In this document: in pieces, positions 1-12,831 of the stretch | Position numbering within the stretch: the stretch's first letter is position 1 | Layout of the letters: each line of letters opens with the position of its first letter | Assembly: GCA_022376515.1 (NCBI GenBank) | Contig: WTXI01000567.1 | Coordinates: 1-14,981 of the forward strand | DNA length: 14,981 nucleotides | From: Lactifluus volemus | Taxonomy: Eukaryota > Basidiomycota > Agaricomycetes > Russulales > Russulaceae | Direction of reading: 5' to 3' | Made by a program: the position numbers and the translations under genes | The notes under the pieces: generated by a model | Told to the model about the DNA's origin: nothing | What the model saw: the letters and a program-made list of their open reading frames with translations, nothing else | Database searches by the model: none

Positions 1-740
1 TTCTTGCTATGTCTGAGTTCTGATGGATGCGCTTACAGTAAACGATGAGTTGAATACTTTCGGGGGAAACCGGGCTCCAAAATGCATGCCGTGTTTATCC
101 GTATGATACTATCGATGGCCCTGAGGAGAATACCGTTTCACGGCAGTGCACCAACCGATCATCTATGTGATAACCATCAGCAGTGTGGAATCAGCGCTAA
201 ACTTTGGCCCGTTGCTTTTGACCGTTCCTGACGACAAGAATCACAAGATCCTAATATGTCGCGTTGATGCCAAGCAGGACTGCCAGGCGCCGAATCATAA
301 GATGCATATAAGGAGGTATGGAATGGGAGCGCTTGGTCTCGGATGGCTTGGCGATGATCGCGAGCGAAGCGCCTTGGCACGTGCGCTATTCCCGTAGTTA
401 TTACGTGAGACTCGGATTCCAAGGTGCTTGAACGTTTGAAGCCCAGAGCCTGAGCGTGTGATCAAGTTGTTGGTTATTGACGCAAGTGCAGCGCAGTTTG
501 TACAGAGAGTCGGTACATCGAAGCCAAGGCGGCGGCTGCACTAGCATCACTGTACGTGCCAGTGGATTTTTGCTTTCGCCCATCAGGAAACCTGCGTGTC
601 TGTTGGCTTTAAGTATTAACATGATGAAATACAGGCGAAGAAGCCCGAGCACGCAAACCAGGCAATCGATAGGCGTAGATGACAGCTGGGGACAGCATCG
701 TTAGCCAAAATACTGACATTGCGCAAGTCCCAGAGATACA
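1..740. other. no recognisable gene
   Basis: Short open frames exist on both strands (up to about 83 codons). None shows a domain, a convincing splice structure or a composition that I recognise as coding. The right edge is the 3' flank of the membrane-protein gene ending at 741. The left part could hold the end of a gene outside the window, but nothing supports that. Confidence 0.5.
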
Positions 741-1822
741 TCATGCACTGGCACTAGGAGGCGTTGCCTCTTCATGCCTCAGGTACTGCTCGCGAATAGA
801 TACCACAATATCGACCACACATCCCAAAAGTAAAATGAGTGCAAGAATCTGACCAAAGCCCCAGGTCTCCTCGCCAGGTTGGATGTTTGCACCGTTGCGG
901 TGGACCTAACTCAGTCTGAGCGTGCTTACATTGACGATGGACACACGACGCACGATCAACTCCAACGTTGCAACACCATATACCGCTGATCTGATGAGAA
1001 ATTTAATAGAATCTATCAACACATGACGACTTGGCGGAAGAACACACCCTACAGAGAGGACTATTTTGAGATGTGGGATTTCTTGCCTTGCCCTAGGTTT
1101 CACACTCGGTGACTTGTGATGGCCGCCCACGTAAAGAGAGAATATCAAGATGAACCGGAGCAATAACGCGCAAGAAAAGAAGACGAGGTATATGATGAAC
1201 AGGACTCGGAGCCAGGACTCGGTGGCCTGAATGTTAGCGAAAACGAATACGTATTTGACGAGATGATTGCACTCTGGTTGCGATCCAAAGTGGTCATCTT
1301 TGATCCATACGTATAGCAACCAGATAGTGAACATAATTGTAGTAGATATCTGGATCGCCATGATGACCTTTGTGCGACGTAATTTGACCCGAGACTCGGT
1401 GGAATTGCCGCTCGAATCTCGAATGAACTTGCTCATGCCTGTGTCCGCGTTACACCATCAGTGGTTTAAGAATAACGTCTGAATGGTCAAAAACCATACC
1501 ATACGAATAGACAAAGTTGAGGGAGAAGATGATCTGCATCACGAATATAGCATGGTACAAGTCTAGCTGCGTTTGAAGAGTCTGGATGATGGCGGTCAAG
1601 ACGAGAGCTAGGCCGTAGTAGACGGAGTTCTCGTATAAACTGTTCACGACCTCACTCGTGCGCTCATTCTCCGGTATTAGGGCCATTAGGAATATCGTTG
1701 CGTAGAAATTGATGCGAGTCTGGTGCGCATTTCGATAGTTAATGCAGAGTCAAGGATGAGGCGAAGACGCTGACCCCTATCCCTGCTATGTCAGGGTTCG
1801 AAATGATGCAGCGATCAGCCAT
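741..1822 (-). CDS. multi-pass membrane protein, basidiomycete family of unknown function
   Basis: Modelled as complement(join(741..869,930..1438,1500..1719,1775..1822)), 301 aa. Three introns of 60, 61 and 55 nt remove stops and join matching frames. The start ATG at 1820-1822 has a good context (CCC-ATG-G) and opens with MADRCIISNPDIAGIG, which I recall as the usual N-terminus of this family. Six or seven hydrophobic segments are visible, at about residues 19-31, 47-65, 69-88, 113-133, 163-193, 236-252 and 264-281. They flank the conserved-looking motifs QLDLYHAIF (66-75) and DDHFGSQPECN (137-147) and a late TWGFGQIL motif. No catalytic residues or named domain are seen. Intron 3 is the least certain: the donor at 929 (GTAAGC) is good, but the acceptor at 870 was chosen by frame. 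Acceptors nearer 902-904 are possible with other donors. Likely an integral membrane protein; function unknown. Confidence 0.8.
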
Positions 1823-3138
1823 GGGCAAGTGGTTCAATGGGGTACTACTGCCGTCGTCGGGAGACAATACAGTTGTTAGAAGTCAACGCAGGGGGGGAGG
1901 GAAGTCGACTCACCGATGTGTTTGAGGGTGTAGGAAGGGTGCTACCCACGGCAAATTTGCGCGAGACTAACGTGGACCATTCATAACTTATATTAGGATG
2001 ACAAGATATCCGTTCCCCCCAAGTTTGGTAGGATCCTGGCCGGTCACGTTCGTGCAAGCCAATCGAAGATGTTTCGCTGCCTCGAGTCATCCGTGAGTTC
2101 CAGTAGCTGCCAAACTTGAAGTAGCAGTACGACTACTATAGGCACATTCTTGCATTCAAACGCACGTTGGCATGTGTTGTAGTGCCAGTGCACGTGGAAT
2201 ACAGCACCGTTGTGGCTGGTGCGTCAACCGGGCCGCCTTGTACCGAAGCTGCCAATGGCCGCGGTCATGACACTACCCTCCGAATCGAAGCAAGGCACCC
2301 GCAGGTGCCTTGGTCTGGAGCTACTGGAGCTTCAAATGTCCCAGGTATTCCGGCAACGCGAAGCGGAGTCCAGACAAATGAGGTGAGTGGAGAAAGGCTA
2401 TAATCGAAGTATAACACACATTCAGTCGTCACGGCCTGGGGAAAATGTTATGAAAATGTTTAAGCTGGAATTGATTCGCTGTTCTGCGTCTTTTGGATCT
2501 CTGCCTTGGAGCTGATGTGATAAATACCTCGCGTTACTCTTAATCGGACAAGTGGAGTACCCCCGGGCCATTGATCTATGAAGGATTGCACAGCCCGTAC
2601 CCAGACAATCTGTAGTCGCAAAGCTTTTGGCGCGGCACTGGTAATTCAATTGAACACTTTCTGTTCCACATTAACGTTAACTTCGACATCACGCATGATC
2701 TTGAATCCCGTGCGAGTTCAAACGGGCTAAAACTATGTGGTGACCGCAGTGTATCTGTCGGATAACAACTGCGGCCTGTGCGTATATCCTGCCAACCTGG
2801 GGGATTGAATAATGTCCCTGAACTGAATTAAACCTCGCGTGGAAGATGATATCAGGTGAGTACCGCAACATGCTGCGTCATGAAACTGTTGGACCAACTC
2901 ATCCTGAATATAGGCTTTGTCTCTTGTCTTTCAAGTTCCGTCGTTTTCTCATTTCAGCTGTCGAGGTGACTATGCAAGCTCTTCAGATTTTTCCAGACTC
3001 ATTTCCAACACACCCAAGTCCAGGACGTCTCTTTCCCGGTGGGCCCGGTGGCTACTGCTTGATAGATATCATTTGAATAATTTATGGTGTTACTGAAGTA
3101 GGAGCCGGACACGCCAGACCTATTAGGGCCGCGACTGG
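1823..3138. other. intergenic stretch, no supported gene
   Basis: Only short unrelated open frames are present on both strands. Bases 2167-2388 (+) are open and followed by a donor-like GTGAGT at 2383, but the translation matches nothing I know and no partner exon was found. A 22-nt perfect hairpin lies at 2291-2312. The right end abuts the left border of the first esterase repeat. Confidence 0.5.
2291..2312. repeat. short perfect inverted repeat
   Basis: Arms CAAGGCACC (2291-2299) and GGTGCCTTG (2304-2312) are exact reverse complements around the 4-nt loop CGCA. There is no adjacent T-run or recognised gene, so no role is assigned. Confidence 0.5.
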
Positions 3139-3272
3139 GCTGGGAACGCCTCAACCTGACGTAGTACGAGCACCCCCAGGCCTTCATTCGTTCTCTCATC
3201 GCGTGCTCTACCTCTCTACTAAATCATCCTCGTCAAACTAATACCATTACATTGGAAAAGTCGCGCACATAC

Positions 3273-5687
3273 CTAGATGGGGTGTAATAAAGACAAATTC
3301 GTGAGATATGCTAGAGCATCAGGGCGATAATTATCCTTTTCTAGAATCAACGGTTCGGTTTTGTTGTCCTGGAAAATGAGCGCCTGCGGATTCTGTGAAT
3401 GCCACTGTGGCCACGGGACCCGTAGGTGATTGTTGGGGTCAAGGTTTCGAGTGAAGTAGATGATATAATCTCTCAATTCTCCGTCACCAAATGCATTTGA
3501 GACGTCAGAACCATGGACCTAGAGGTAGTATCAGTTCTGTTTATGGTAGATATATAAATTTCCGGGCTCACCGCTCCAAAGAAGGGGGTGGTATCTTTGC
3601 CACGTTTGTAAACTAGCGATAGTTGCGTTACTGGTAGGTTCGAGTGCACGGACTGCCAGGGACTGGGACATACCGTAAGCCCAAGAGGCCTGATCGCAAG
3701 CCAGATGTTTCAACATAAGCCTGCGGGGACCGTGGAATACAGCATCCCCTTGGATTGCCGCAATACGCTTGAACTCAGGGGCTGGTACAAGTAATCTCAG
3801 CTCGAGCAGACCAGGGGAAAAATAATGATATTAAAGCATACTAATCGCATTCCTTGACCCTGTGTCGAAGGGGCTGCCAGCTGATGGGTCATCTGGATAA
3901 TACTGTAGAAGCATGTCTATTTCGCTCTCCGAGGCAGTTGGTATCATAAATGACCTGAGGTATTTGTTCAGTTGGGCTGTAGTTCTGTTGTCTGCTTAGG
4001 ACGATCTCCGAGAAATGGATGCATATAGAACCCACGTGACATCTAGAGACCCAATGGAGAACAGAGTACCCTCGTCGTCGCAATTTCCTGAAATAAGATA
4101 AGTACACCTTATCTTTGACTAATGAGAATGTCATAACTTACCTGTGATGATAGGCACATCCGCTACACGACCATCCACAACCGCTTGTTGAGGTGACTCA
4201 GTCAAGAAAACGCCATCAACACGCGGCAGCCAGGCAAGTGCAAGTCCCTGCAGATTTGATGAATGAAGAAGAGGCGGTCAATGAAGCATCCGCCTTCACC
4301 TGGCGAGATAAGAAGTTTGGCGAGATATCCATGGCATACTTGAACCTGCCATACGGAACATTACGGAGACACTCTAGCGTATCGTGGCTGCCATAACAGG
4401 CTGTGTTGTTGACCATGAAGTCGTAGAATTTCTGACCGTCTACAATGTCTCCGACGGGGATGGGGCCACCCGACTGCATGATAGCGCCTCGAAACAGGCC
4501 CTCTCGATTGCCTTCATTGACCAGCATGTGCAAGGCTACTGAAATAGCGCCTGCGCTCTGCCCCCATCTGGTGAAATGAAAAAAGACTCAAAAGAGTGAA
4601 AGAAAACAGGGCTAACATTGTGACTTTGGAAGGATCACCTCCAAATGCTGAGATATAGGTCTGGACCCATCTTAATGCGAGACGCTCTTTTCAAGTAGAT
4701 AGGTGATATGAAATGAACGACGATCGGTGAACTCACGATCCTGAAGACCCAGGTTACCGATCTTCGCTTCCTTGACTTGTTTCCCACCCAAGAATCCCAA
4801 CGCTACAAACAGATAAATTCTAGTGGCAACAGTAAGTGGGCACAACGCACCCGACAAACTGAAACGGGAGAGTCTATATTATTCAGCCCCTTTTCTCACG
4901 GCAATCAACTCACCGATAATTCATTGAAACGAAAATAATTGGCTCCCCGATTTCAACGGAGCGAGAAACAATGATCTCGCCATTATTACTTTGAGAAATA
5001 TCGTGAGAGATTCTGACCAATTTCACGGAAACGGTAGTTACCTCGAGATAGCAGTGCCACCAACTTCGAATCCGCCGCCATAAATCCACTAAACCATCTC
5101 CTACATGAGCAGATGAAAATGGTACTGGATGTGTGTTGTAGTGCTTACGACAACGACAGGAAGCTGCGACGTTGTTGTGGCGTTGCCGGGTGTGATAATA
5201 TTTATAGTCAAACCTTTGAGTGGACTTGGTCAGTGAGACACCCCGACCCAAGAGAAATATGTCTTACAGTCTTCGCTGTCTGTAGTCACATTTTCATTTC
5301 GATTACCTTCAATGTGGTCGATTACTGCTTTTACCGCTAGAGGTAACTCTAAAGGCACGGCGATACGTTGCTGTGGGCAGGACGACCCAAAAGCATCGGC
5401 TTCGTAGTGGCCTTCATAAGGCTCAAGGGGTACCGGCAAGCGCAGACGCCGGTGGGACGTACTAATGTCATAAATGATGACTGACGAAATACACGATAAG
5501 ACAAGGCTTACGGAGGTTGGGCATATGGTATGCCCAGGAATTGGGTCGTTTCATTTCGGCAGATCCCAATGAAGGTTCCATTATCAAGATAGGCTTGTGG
5601 AGGTGCATCAGCGCAATTGCAGAACCCAGGTCCGGCGAAAACCAGAGCCGTAGCGAAGAGGGTTGAGATGAAGGAAAATTTCCTCAT
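3273..5687 (-). CDS. secreted type-B carboxylesterase/lipase, copy 1 (intact)
   Basis: Complement(join(3273..3518,3572..3612,3674..3795,3859..3984,4036..4087,4142..4247,4300..4567,4617..4686,4737..4802,4851..4858,4914..4988,5042..5088,5149..5213,5268..5461,5512..5687)). Fifteen exons and fourteen introns of 48-63 nt give one open frame of 553 aa, the usual size for Candida rugosa lipase-like fungal esterases. A signal peptide (about residues 1-20) points to secretion. The oxyanion-hole loop WIYGGGFEVGG is at 146-156. The nucleophile elbow WGQSAG places Ser238; DDEGT gives Glu364 and AVHGSD gives His474, so the alpha/beta-hydrolase triad is complete. Paired cysteines (SSC/EDC124; TAC/LEC) fit the conserved disulfides. 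Likely hydrolyses carboxylic or acylglycerol esters outside the cell; substrate unknown. The start at 5685-5687 is preferred over an in-frame ATG 13 codons upstream because it begins the signal peptide and fits the TATA spacing. Splice points were set by phase and family motifs. Confidence 0.93.
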
Positions 5688-5727
5688 AGCCCGGGAAACA
5701 AGTGTCCTTAACCGTCGCAGGTTCAAG

Positions 5728-5733
5728 TTTATA
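5728..5733 (-). promoter_or_regulatory. putative TATA box of esterase copy 1
   Basis: Minus strand reads GCATATAAACTT, with TATAAA 41-46 bases upstream of the chosen ATG. The same motif at the same relative place is kept in copy 2 (10302-10307). Assignment is by sequence and position only. Confidence 0.45.
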
Positions 5734-5739
5734 TGCTCT

Positions 5740-6224
5740 TTGTCAGGCCATCGGTATTACATGATGGTAATAAAGGTTTGATTGGAAGGAACACCAGGAA
5801 GCCATGCAGTGAGCCTGAAAGATGGAAACAATTAGGGTCCTTGGTGGTGAGACGCGACCTCTACTATATATTAGTACCGCATTTAACTGGTTCAGTACTA
5901 CAACGGCGATATCACTCGGTCGCGGCCTCTTGAGCCTAAACCTTAACTCCGTACTCAGGCTGTAGGGCGGTGTCTCACCAAACAACATACCAAATTGCTC
6001 TCCAACTCTTGGGCCAATACCACTGGCACGTGCACACTTGCTTTTCCACACACGCCACATGGCCCACGACTGTCTGAATTCGCCTGCTGAATTTGATTTG
6101 AATTCTGACAAACTTCTGTACCATGACCATATTGGGAGCCCAACATGTCCTGATCAAAGTTGATCTTTATGCTCCCCATTTTCGTTGCACCGACCGGGAC
6201 CACCCGTGCTGCCATCACCCGAGT
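5740..6224. other. upstream flank of esterase copy 1
   Basis: No convincing gene. A 122-codon open frame on the minus strand (5743-6111) is not preserved in the homologous flank of copy 2, whose corresponding frame is short and different, so it is probably chance. Direct homology to 10320-10720 continues until about 6103; the 120 bases after that match nothing seen elsewhere in the window. Confidence 0.5.
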
Positions 6225-6643
6225 AGCGCGACACGCAAACTGCCAGACAAACGCCCATCAAGCTCCACTGTTGGCCGCTTCGATCAGTCCTCATGCATTT
6301 CATGCACACCAGTTTAGGTAAGTGACAACGACTTGATAAGAACAGATCATTGTAGATACGCTGTAGTAGGAGCTCCGGGCTCATCCACGGCCACGTACAC
6401 GACATGTGAGACGACTCGTCTCACCTGTCGTGTCATCGTCAGCCTGAAATTGATCAATCGAGCTAAATCAGCCTGAGGGATCGAAAATTTAAAGATGATT
6501 TGACAGTGACGACCATGCCTAAGTAAAATTTCGCAGAGCTGAAAAGGAAACGCTGTAGGCGAATGTAAGTATCGTGCATGTGTACGCAGCAAGATGAACT
6601 CTTTGTTACCTTCGAGTCCGATCTATACTGTACAGGATGTTTT
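6225..6643 (-). repeat. inverted homologous block A
   Basis: The minus strand of this block matches the plus strand of 10786-11195. Shared stretches include CTGTA(C)..GTAT.GATC.GACTCG, GAGCCCGGAGCTCCTA-like and CAGCGTATCTACAA segments, AAGTGACAACG on the plus strand of block A, and GGCGTTTGTC near 6240. Open frames in the two blocks do not stay in register, so it does not look like conserved coding sequence. It could be a remnant of a mobile element or of a third gene; identity is unknown. Confidence 0.75.
6397..6433. repeat. 37-nt near-perfect palindrome
   Basis: An 18-nt left arm (6397-6414, starting ACACGACATG) and right arm (6416-6433, ending CTGTCGTGT) are reverse complements with one mismatch around a single C at 6415. 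It lies inside inverted block A. Block B has no matching second arm, so the palindrome arose in, or was lost from, one copy only. Confidence 0.85.
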
Positions 6644-7634
6644 TTTTTTAGAACGTCCTGACTATCTATCAACTTTGCTCACAGATTTTATTGTATATGC
6701 TTTGCGCACAAACGTCCATGGAAGTCCTCGGCCACTATGGACATACAACGAGGCAGTCTACTCGGCCGCGTCGCCAATCTTGAAAGCTTGAACGGCCAAC
6801 CGGTACAACTGAGGCATGAGATGGGCGGGTTTTGCCTCGGGAGCACGAGCATGCTCGTATTCGTATTCGAGGTGTCGCCAACGTTCGAATTTGCAGTGCA
6901 TGCGGGTCAGAAGTGGCGGCCAAGGTGCGAGTGGGGCAGAAATTGGGAGATGTATTCAAAGGAAAGGAGGGATAGATGTAACTCGTCTCGTAAGTTACTT
7001 ACACGCATGAACTGGGTGATCGACACGACAAAGTGTTCATTTATGCCTGGAAGCTCCGAGTTGATAAAGAGGAAACGAGAACGCGTGAGAGAATGGAAAT
7101 GGATGCCCTTGCTAGTATTAACTCGAAACGCGTATGAAATAAAGTAAAACGTGTGAGAATGAGACGAGACGAGAGCGGGCGTGCTCGGTCTGCAAGTCCC
7201 TCGTAAAATGCGAGGGGGGGCCTCGAAAATTGGTAACACTACCTGAAAGATTGCAAGTCAATGAGAAGCACGAAACGAGTATCGTAAAGCTGCCTGGGTG
7301 TCCATCCCCAACGAGGAGCAAGACGAGGAGCGTCCGGGATTCAGTCCGGGTTGCCCTCAGGGCGCCGATAACGATGACTGTCCCCTCCTCGGGCACCTCT
7401 GATCAATCTTCTCCACCCTTCAGGGCTGCCCGTTCTCTTGAAACAGCGGCGGGCCTACAGAGAGCGACATTGACAATCCACCAAGTGCGCGAATTGGCTG
7501 GCTGTGAATATCCGAAGCATTGACGACGGTCCAACGGTCCGCATCGGTAGCGTCAACGAACGTCTTGGATACGCTAGCCGTAAATTCCTTGAACACGCCG
7601 CTAACAAGTCGTCGAGCACGGCGAGAGCATGTGA
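6644..7634. other. inter-copy segment, no identified gene
   Basis: This stretch separates the two esterase repeats and has no counterpart elsewhere in the window. Several overlapping open frames of 75-136 codons occur on both strands. The most protein-like is on the minus strand at about 6765-6930 (with MHCKFERW, EYEYEHAR, LYRLAVQAFKIGD), closed by a stop with no clear splice partner. A second is at 7420-7650 (-). I cannot name a family for either; they may be fragments of a decayed gene or chance. Confidence 0.4.
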
Positions 7635-7780
7635 GCTGGGAACGCCTCAACCTGACATAGTACGAGCACTCTCAGGCCTTTATGCGTTCTCTCATCGCCA
7701 AGTATCAGTGTTCTGCGTCTCTACTAACTCATCCTCGTCAAATTAATACCATTTCATTGGACGAGTCGCGCACATACATC

Positions 7781-10262
<2,482 letters not shown>

Positions 10263-10301
10263 GGCCCGGAAAACATGCGTTCTTAGCCGTCGCGAGGTAA
10301 G

Positions 10302-10307
10302 TTTATA
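10302..10307 (-). promoter_or_regulatory. putative TATA box of esterase copy 2
   Basis: Minus strand GCATATAAACTT, identical to the element upstream of copy 1 and 40-45 bases before the ATG at 10260-10262. Its retention fits a recent duplication that included the promoter. Confidence 0.4.
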
Positions 10308-10320
10308 TGCTCCTTTCTCA

Positions 10321-10785
10321 GGGCATTGGTATTACGTGACTGGAAATGAAGGTTTGATCGGAAGGAACAGCAGGAAGCCATGCAGTGAGCCTAAAATACG
10401 GCCGTAAACCCCATCGGACTGTTGGTGGTGAGACGAGATCTCTACTGTATTAGTACCGCGAGCAACCGGATCAGTGCTGTAACGCTCGGTCGAGAGGGCT
10501 GCTTGAACCTAAACCACAGTGCTCAGGCTGTAGGGGCTTTTTCTCTCCAGGCAACGATGAACGACGTACCAAATCGCTCTCTAACGGTGTAGCTGGCCAG
10601 CTGCTGCTACCCACACGTGGGTTGACAAGACGAACACGTGCATACACGCCTACTTCTGCTTCCGGAAGCGACACTTATGACCGCACACACGCCGTCTGTA
10701 TTCAATTCGCCACAGAATCAAATGATTAATGCTACCGATTGGGAAGCTTGTTAGCCTCACGCTGCCTACTACATCATCGCCATCA
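10321..10785. other. upstream flank of esterase copy 2
   Basis: Holds the diverged match to 5740-6103. No gene is supported; the short minus-strand frame at 10471-10674 does not correspond to the frame in the copy 1 flank. Confidence 0.5.
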
Positions 10786-11195
10786 TTCTGTACTGTATGG
10801 ATCAGACTCGGAGGTAAAAGTGTTCATCTTGCCTATGTACACCGGGACGACACCTGCATTCACCTACAGTGTTACCGTTCGAGCTCTGCGAGAATTTCCT
10901 CCCTGGTATGGTACATCGGCATGGTCGACACTGTTAGATCATCTTCAAGTTTTCGACTCCTCAGGCTCATTTAGCTGATCCAGCAGCATCCATCATCATC
11001 AGAAGTGCGTCATCTGAGCCTCCTCACATGTCATGTACTTGGCCGTGGACAAGCCCGGAGCTCCTAGTACAGCGTATCTACAACAGTCTGTTCTGATCAA
11101 ACCGTTGTCACTTACCTACATTGGTGCACATGTACGAGAACTAATTGAAGCGGCCAGCGGCAGCGCTTGACAGGCGTTTGTCCAGTCACATGAAT
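10786..11195 (+). repeat. inverted homologous block B
   Basis: The plus strand matches the minus strand of 6225-6643. A donor-like GGTAAA near 10814 and an acceptor-like CACCTACAG ending near 10869 are both present in block A as GGTAAC and CGCCTACAG, so a spliced exon pair is conceivable. However, the frames after them do not agree between blocks. Function unknown. Confidence 0.75.
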
Positions 11196-11379
11196 GACTT
11201 GTTGGACCAACCGCATTCGCGGCAACGACCTGCCCTGAGAAACGAAAAGCGAAAAAAAAAAAACCGTTCGCGCGATCTAAAGGAGAAAACGTTGAAAACT
11301 AGATATCGTACGGCGCAAGATCTCGAAAAAATCGACCAGCTTTTCATGGAGAAGCATCCCGCACCCCCCTCCCGGTCCC
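11196..11379. other. 3' flank of the ALG5-like gene
   Basis: Contains an A-run and a purine-rich plus strand. Open frames that run through here on the minus strand are extensions of shifted ALG5 frames. No separate gene is supported. Confidence 0.5.
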
Positions 11380-12685
11380 TCAGTCCGCCTTGAGCTTCCC
11401 GTCCTTCCCGCGCCCCACCGTCCGAGGAGTTGGTCGCGCGAAGAATCAACAAATCGCGTAGCATCTGCAACGAGTCCCGCACGGCACGCGCTGAGCTTAC
11501 TCCCCGCGACCTCGTTCCACGTCACCGCTTCGACTTCGACGACTGGGATGCCCAAAGTCTTGGCGAGCAGCAACAACTCGACGTCGAATATCCACGTCGC
11601 GAGTGTTGGCGTGGGAATAACGTGCGCGCGCGGGCGCCGCGCGAGAATAGCTTGAAATCCGCACTGGGTATCGCGTACGTGGCCCGACGCCCGCGATGCG
11701 CAGGACGGTATGTAAGCCGTACATGAGGAAATTACGCAGGAAGGACCGCTAATAAAGCAGTTTTTAATTTCAGCATCGCACGTGAAAGTTTGGGTGGGTG
11801 ATAGAAAAAAAGCCGGCGAATTATTTGTTTTTTACACGAACGAAAAACGACGAACCTTGACGACAGCCTCGGTGCTGACGAGGTGTGCACGGCTTCCGAT
11901 CGCTATCCCCACCGCATCATCGTTCTCCGCAGGTGCAATTTTATCAAGGGCACCGAGTAGCAATTCTACATCCGAAAAACGGCTGGCACCGTCGGCGTCG
12001 GCCATCAAGAGTCGCCGGCCGCGTGCGTGCAACATGCCGTGGCGCACAGCCCCGCCCTTGCCGCGATTATGTTCGAGCTGCACGACGCGGACGTCAGCTT
12101 TTGGGTAACATTCGGCCGCGAGCTCGAGCGCGGTCGTGGCGGTACCGTCGGAGGAACCGTCGTCTACGATGAGAATTTCGAAGGAGCGTTTTGGAAAAGA
12201 AGCGAGGTGCTTGAGGGTGAATGATAACATTGATGGTAAACGTTGCGTCTCGTTGTAGGCGGGTATGATAATGCTGAGATCTATGGATGCGGCATCGTCG
12301 ATTGACGGGAGCGGTCGGGAAGTTGTGGGGTCATTAGGTGCACGGTAGTGTCTTTCTGAAGGTAGCTCATAAAGCGGCGAGGGTGACCATACGAGGAGTG
12401 CCATATAAGTCTAAGAGCATCACGAAATAATCATCAGCATACGTGAGCGCAAGTTGGGATTAACAACATCAGAAAAGGCGGCGTTATAGCGTCGCGACCA
12501 TGGATGCTCGTCTTCGCCTCGGCGCACGTCAAAGAGACGGCCCACGGCTCTAAGAACAAGGATGATACTCTGGTGTTCATCATGTCTATAGATGGGGTTC
12601 GCCCGTGTATTATAATATGACTTACTAACGCTAAACCTGTGATGACCGCAATTACTGCCGCATAGAGAAGTTCGAAAAAATCCAT
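11380..12685 (-). CDS. ALG5: dolichyl-phosphate beta-glucosyltransferase, last exon frame-disrupted
   Basis: Exons 12626..12685, 11856..12410 and 11380..11748 (-). This ER-membrane GT2 enzyme transfers glucose from UDP-glucose to dolichyl phosphate, giving the donor for the last steps of N-glycan precursor assembly. The N-terminus (MDFFELLY onward, about residues 5-27) is one membrane anchor split by intron 1. Exon 2 is fully open with IIIPAYNE (67-74), DDGSSDGT (103-110), NRGKGGAVRHGM, the metal-binding ADADGASRFSD (157-167) and IGSRAHLV. Exon 3 continues RSFLRNFLMYG, then family motifs appear in changing frames: HVRDTQCG, FKLFSRGA, TWIFDVELLLLAK, EVAGSKLS, RDSLQMLRDLL, LLGRW and KDGKLKAD-stop at 11380. 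That needs at least five one-base shifts. The motifs remain clear, so either a very young pseudogene or indel errors in a GC-rich stretch. Introns are 215 nt and 107 nt, longer than elsewhere; the exon 2 donor GTTCGT is atypical. Confidence 0.85.
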
Positions 12686-12819
12686 GAGTTTTGAGATGGC
12701 CTCAAAACTGTCGTCACATAGGCCTGTGGTCGTGCTAGAAAAATGGAAAAAAGGCGGAACCAGTCCGGTCCAGTCGGCCTAGCAACACGTGATGCCATCA
12801 GACTAACTTCTCCGTCTCC

Positions 12820-12824
12820 AAAAA
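12820..12824 (-). terminator. Pol III terminator of tRNA-Ile
   Basis: TTTTT on the minus strand, seven bases after the tRNA 3' end; a T-run of this kind is the usual RNA polymerase III stop. Confidence 0.7.
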
Positions 12825-12831
12825 TTAATAT

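Larger units (their letters stand above)
3139..6103. repeat. tandem duplication, unit 1
   Basis: Direct homologue of 7635-10720. The left border is sharp: both units start with GCTGGGAACGCCTCAACCTG (3139 and 7635) and the bases before it do not match. Homology runs through the whole esterase gene and its promoter. It then becomes patchier upstream, with matches such as GAAGCCATGCAGTGAGCCT, TTAGTACCGC and CTCAGGCTGTAGG, and fades near 6103/10720. Exons are visibly closer than introns and flanks. The unit is followed by the inverted block at 6225-6643. Confidence 0.9.

Noticed and set aside
5743..6111. 122-codon minus-strand open frame upstream of esterase copy 1
   Set aside because: The homologous flank of copy 2 does not preserve the frame or length, and the translation has no recognisable feature.
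6737..7147. 136-codon plus-strand open frame, one of the longest unassigned frames
   Set aside because: It overlaps equally long frames on the other strand, starts beside the end of block A, and shows no domain, splice context or homolog that I recognise.
10729..10978. Overlapping 79-81 codon plus-strand frames in block B as a gene
   Set aside because: Block A, its homologue, carries different indels and does not keep either frame, so coding constraint is not supported.
12434..12625. Continuation of the ALG5 first exon as an 83-aa protein
   Set aside because: A GTAAGT donor at 12625 and the continuation of the membrane helix in exon 2 (TYMALLVW) show that this stretch is a 215-nt intron.
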